Origin: Clostridia bacterium
GTDB taxonomy: Bacteria; Bacillota_A; Clostridia; Oscillospirales; CAG-272
Assembly (NCBI GenBank): GCA_017632155.1
Contig: JAGBRZ010000175.1
Coordinates: 1 to 5,315 of the forward strand
DNA: 5,315 bases
Direction: 5' to 3'
Under the pieces are notes generated by a model, which saw nothing but the letters and a program-made list of their open reading frames with translations, was not told the origin of the DNA and did no database searches. The position numbers were made by a program, and so were the translations under genes. Positions within the stretch are counted from its first letter, which is position 1, and each line of letters starts with the position of its first letter. Below, piece by piece: positions 5,188 to 5,315 of the stretch.

Positions 5188-5205
5188 CTCGCCGCACGCG
5201 GCGAG
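5188..5205. repeat. Perfect GC-rich palindrome
   Basis: CTCGCCGC (5188-5195) and GCGGCGAG (5198-5205) are perfectly complementary with only AC between. No T run follows. It lies between the tRNA-end copy and the tRNA terminator. Confidence 0.45.
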
Positions 5206-5233
5206 GTGTTCCGTTCCTCGCAACAGGTAACCT

Positions 5234-5278
5234 CTCCAAAACGAAAAAGCACCCTATTGGGTGCTTTTCGTTTTGGAG
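5234..5278 (-). terminator. Intrinsic terminator of the tRNA-Cys transcript
   Basis: On the minus strand GCACCC (5259-5264) pairs with GGGTGC (5249-5254) around AATA, followed by TTTTT (5244-5248). The complementarity continues outward, with a one-base bulge, to CTCCAAAACG against CGTTTTGGAG, so the outer stem includes the last bases of the tRNA itself (discriminator and CCA at 5274-5277). Confidence 0.88.
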
Positions 5279-5315
5279 GCGCCACCCGGAATCGGACCGG
5301 GGATAGAGGTGTTGC
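5274..5315 (-). tRNA. tRNA-Cys (GCA), 3' part only; 5' half outside window
   Basis: Read on the minus strand, the segment begins at the anticodon GCA (5313-5315), then A37 and C38, the 3' anticodon strand ACCTC (5306-5310), a 4-nt variable loop, the T-arm CCCGG / CCGGG around TCCGATT (5285-5301), the acceptor strand TGGCGCC (5278-5284), U73 (5277) and an encoded CCA (5274-5276). U73 together with GCA is the identity pattern of tRNA-Cys. The D-arm, 5' acceptor strand and promoter lie beyond the right edge. The T-loop has C where T55 (pseudouridine) is nearly universal, so the gene could be a mildly degraded copy or carry a sequencing error. A terminator follows directly. Confidence 0.88.

Noticed and set aside
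5023..5285. Two open frames of 60-66 codons on the minus strand across the repeat region and tRNA
   Set aside because: They overlap the tRNA, its terminator, palindromes and the DUF2264 promoter, and are Arg/Cys-rich by-products of GC-rich repeats.

Overview
The window looks like chromosomal DNA from an anaerobic Gram-positive bacterium of the Clostridia, possibly a gut or related lineage. The grounds are strong AGGAGG-type ribosome binding sites, near-consensus SigA promoters with TGn-extended -10 boxes, a Cro/C1-type regulator of the HTH_26 kind common in Firmicutes, an encoded-CCA tRNA, and GC-rich palindromic repeats between operons. No gene in the window fixes the species. All supported genes lie on the minus strand, so transcription runs from the right edge to the left.

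Layout in transcription order. At 5274-5315 is the 3' part of a tRNA-Cys (anticodon GCA at the very edge), followed by an intrinsic terminator at 5234-5278. From about 5037 to 5205 there is no gene, only short palindromes and a second partial copy of the tRNA 3' end. A consensus promoter (4998-5026) drives a DUF2264 protein (3809-4954), which ends in a large hairpin terminator (3739-3785). A second promoter (3642-3670), overlapped by a near-palindromic operator candidate, starts a two-gene operon: a metallo-beta-lactamase-fold hydrolase (2821-3618) and an FAD-dependent oxidoreductase (1511-2767). A third promoter (1414-1442) starts an operon of two small proteins of unknown function (951-1334 and 759-944), closed by a hairpin terminator (707-751). 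A fourth promoter (604-632) drives an HTH regulator that runs off the left edge (1-582).

How the genes may work together: DUF2264 is an (alpha/alpha)-barrel-like family often found near carbohydrate-utilisation genes. The MBL hydrolase and the FAD oxidoreductase would be a hydrolysis and redox pair. A joint role in breaking down a sugar or uronic-acid derivative is plausible but inferred; no transporter, kinase or classical glycosidase is present to confirm it.

Most worth a second look are the start region of the 951-1334 gene, where the best ribosome binding site points to an AUC codon and a second strong internal site precedes an in-frame AUG; two inter-operon terminators sharing the same hairpin core; and the tRNA-Cys locus, which has an odd T-loop base, a 3' end built into the terminator stem, and a nearby 17-bp duplicate of its 3' end. 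I see no CRISPR array, insertion sequence, integrase or defence system.
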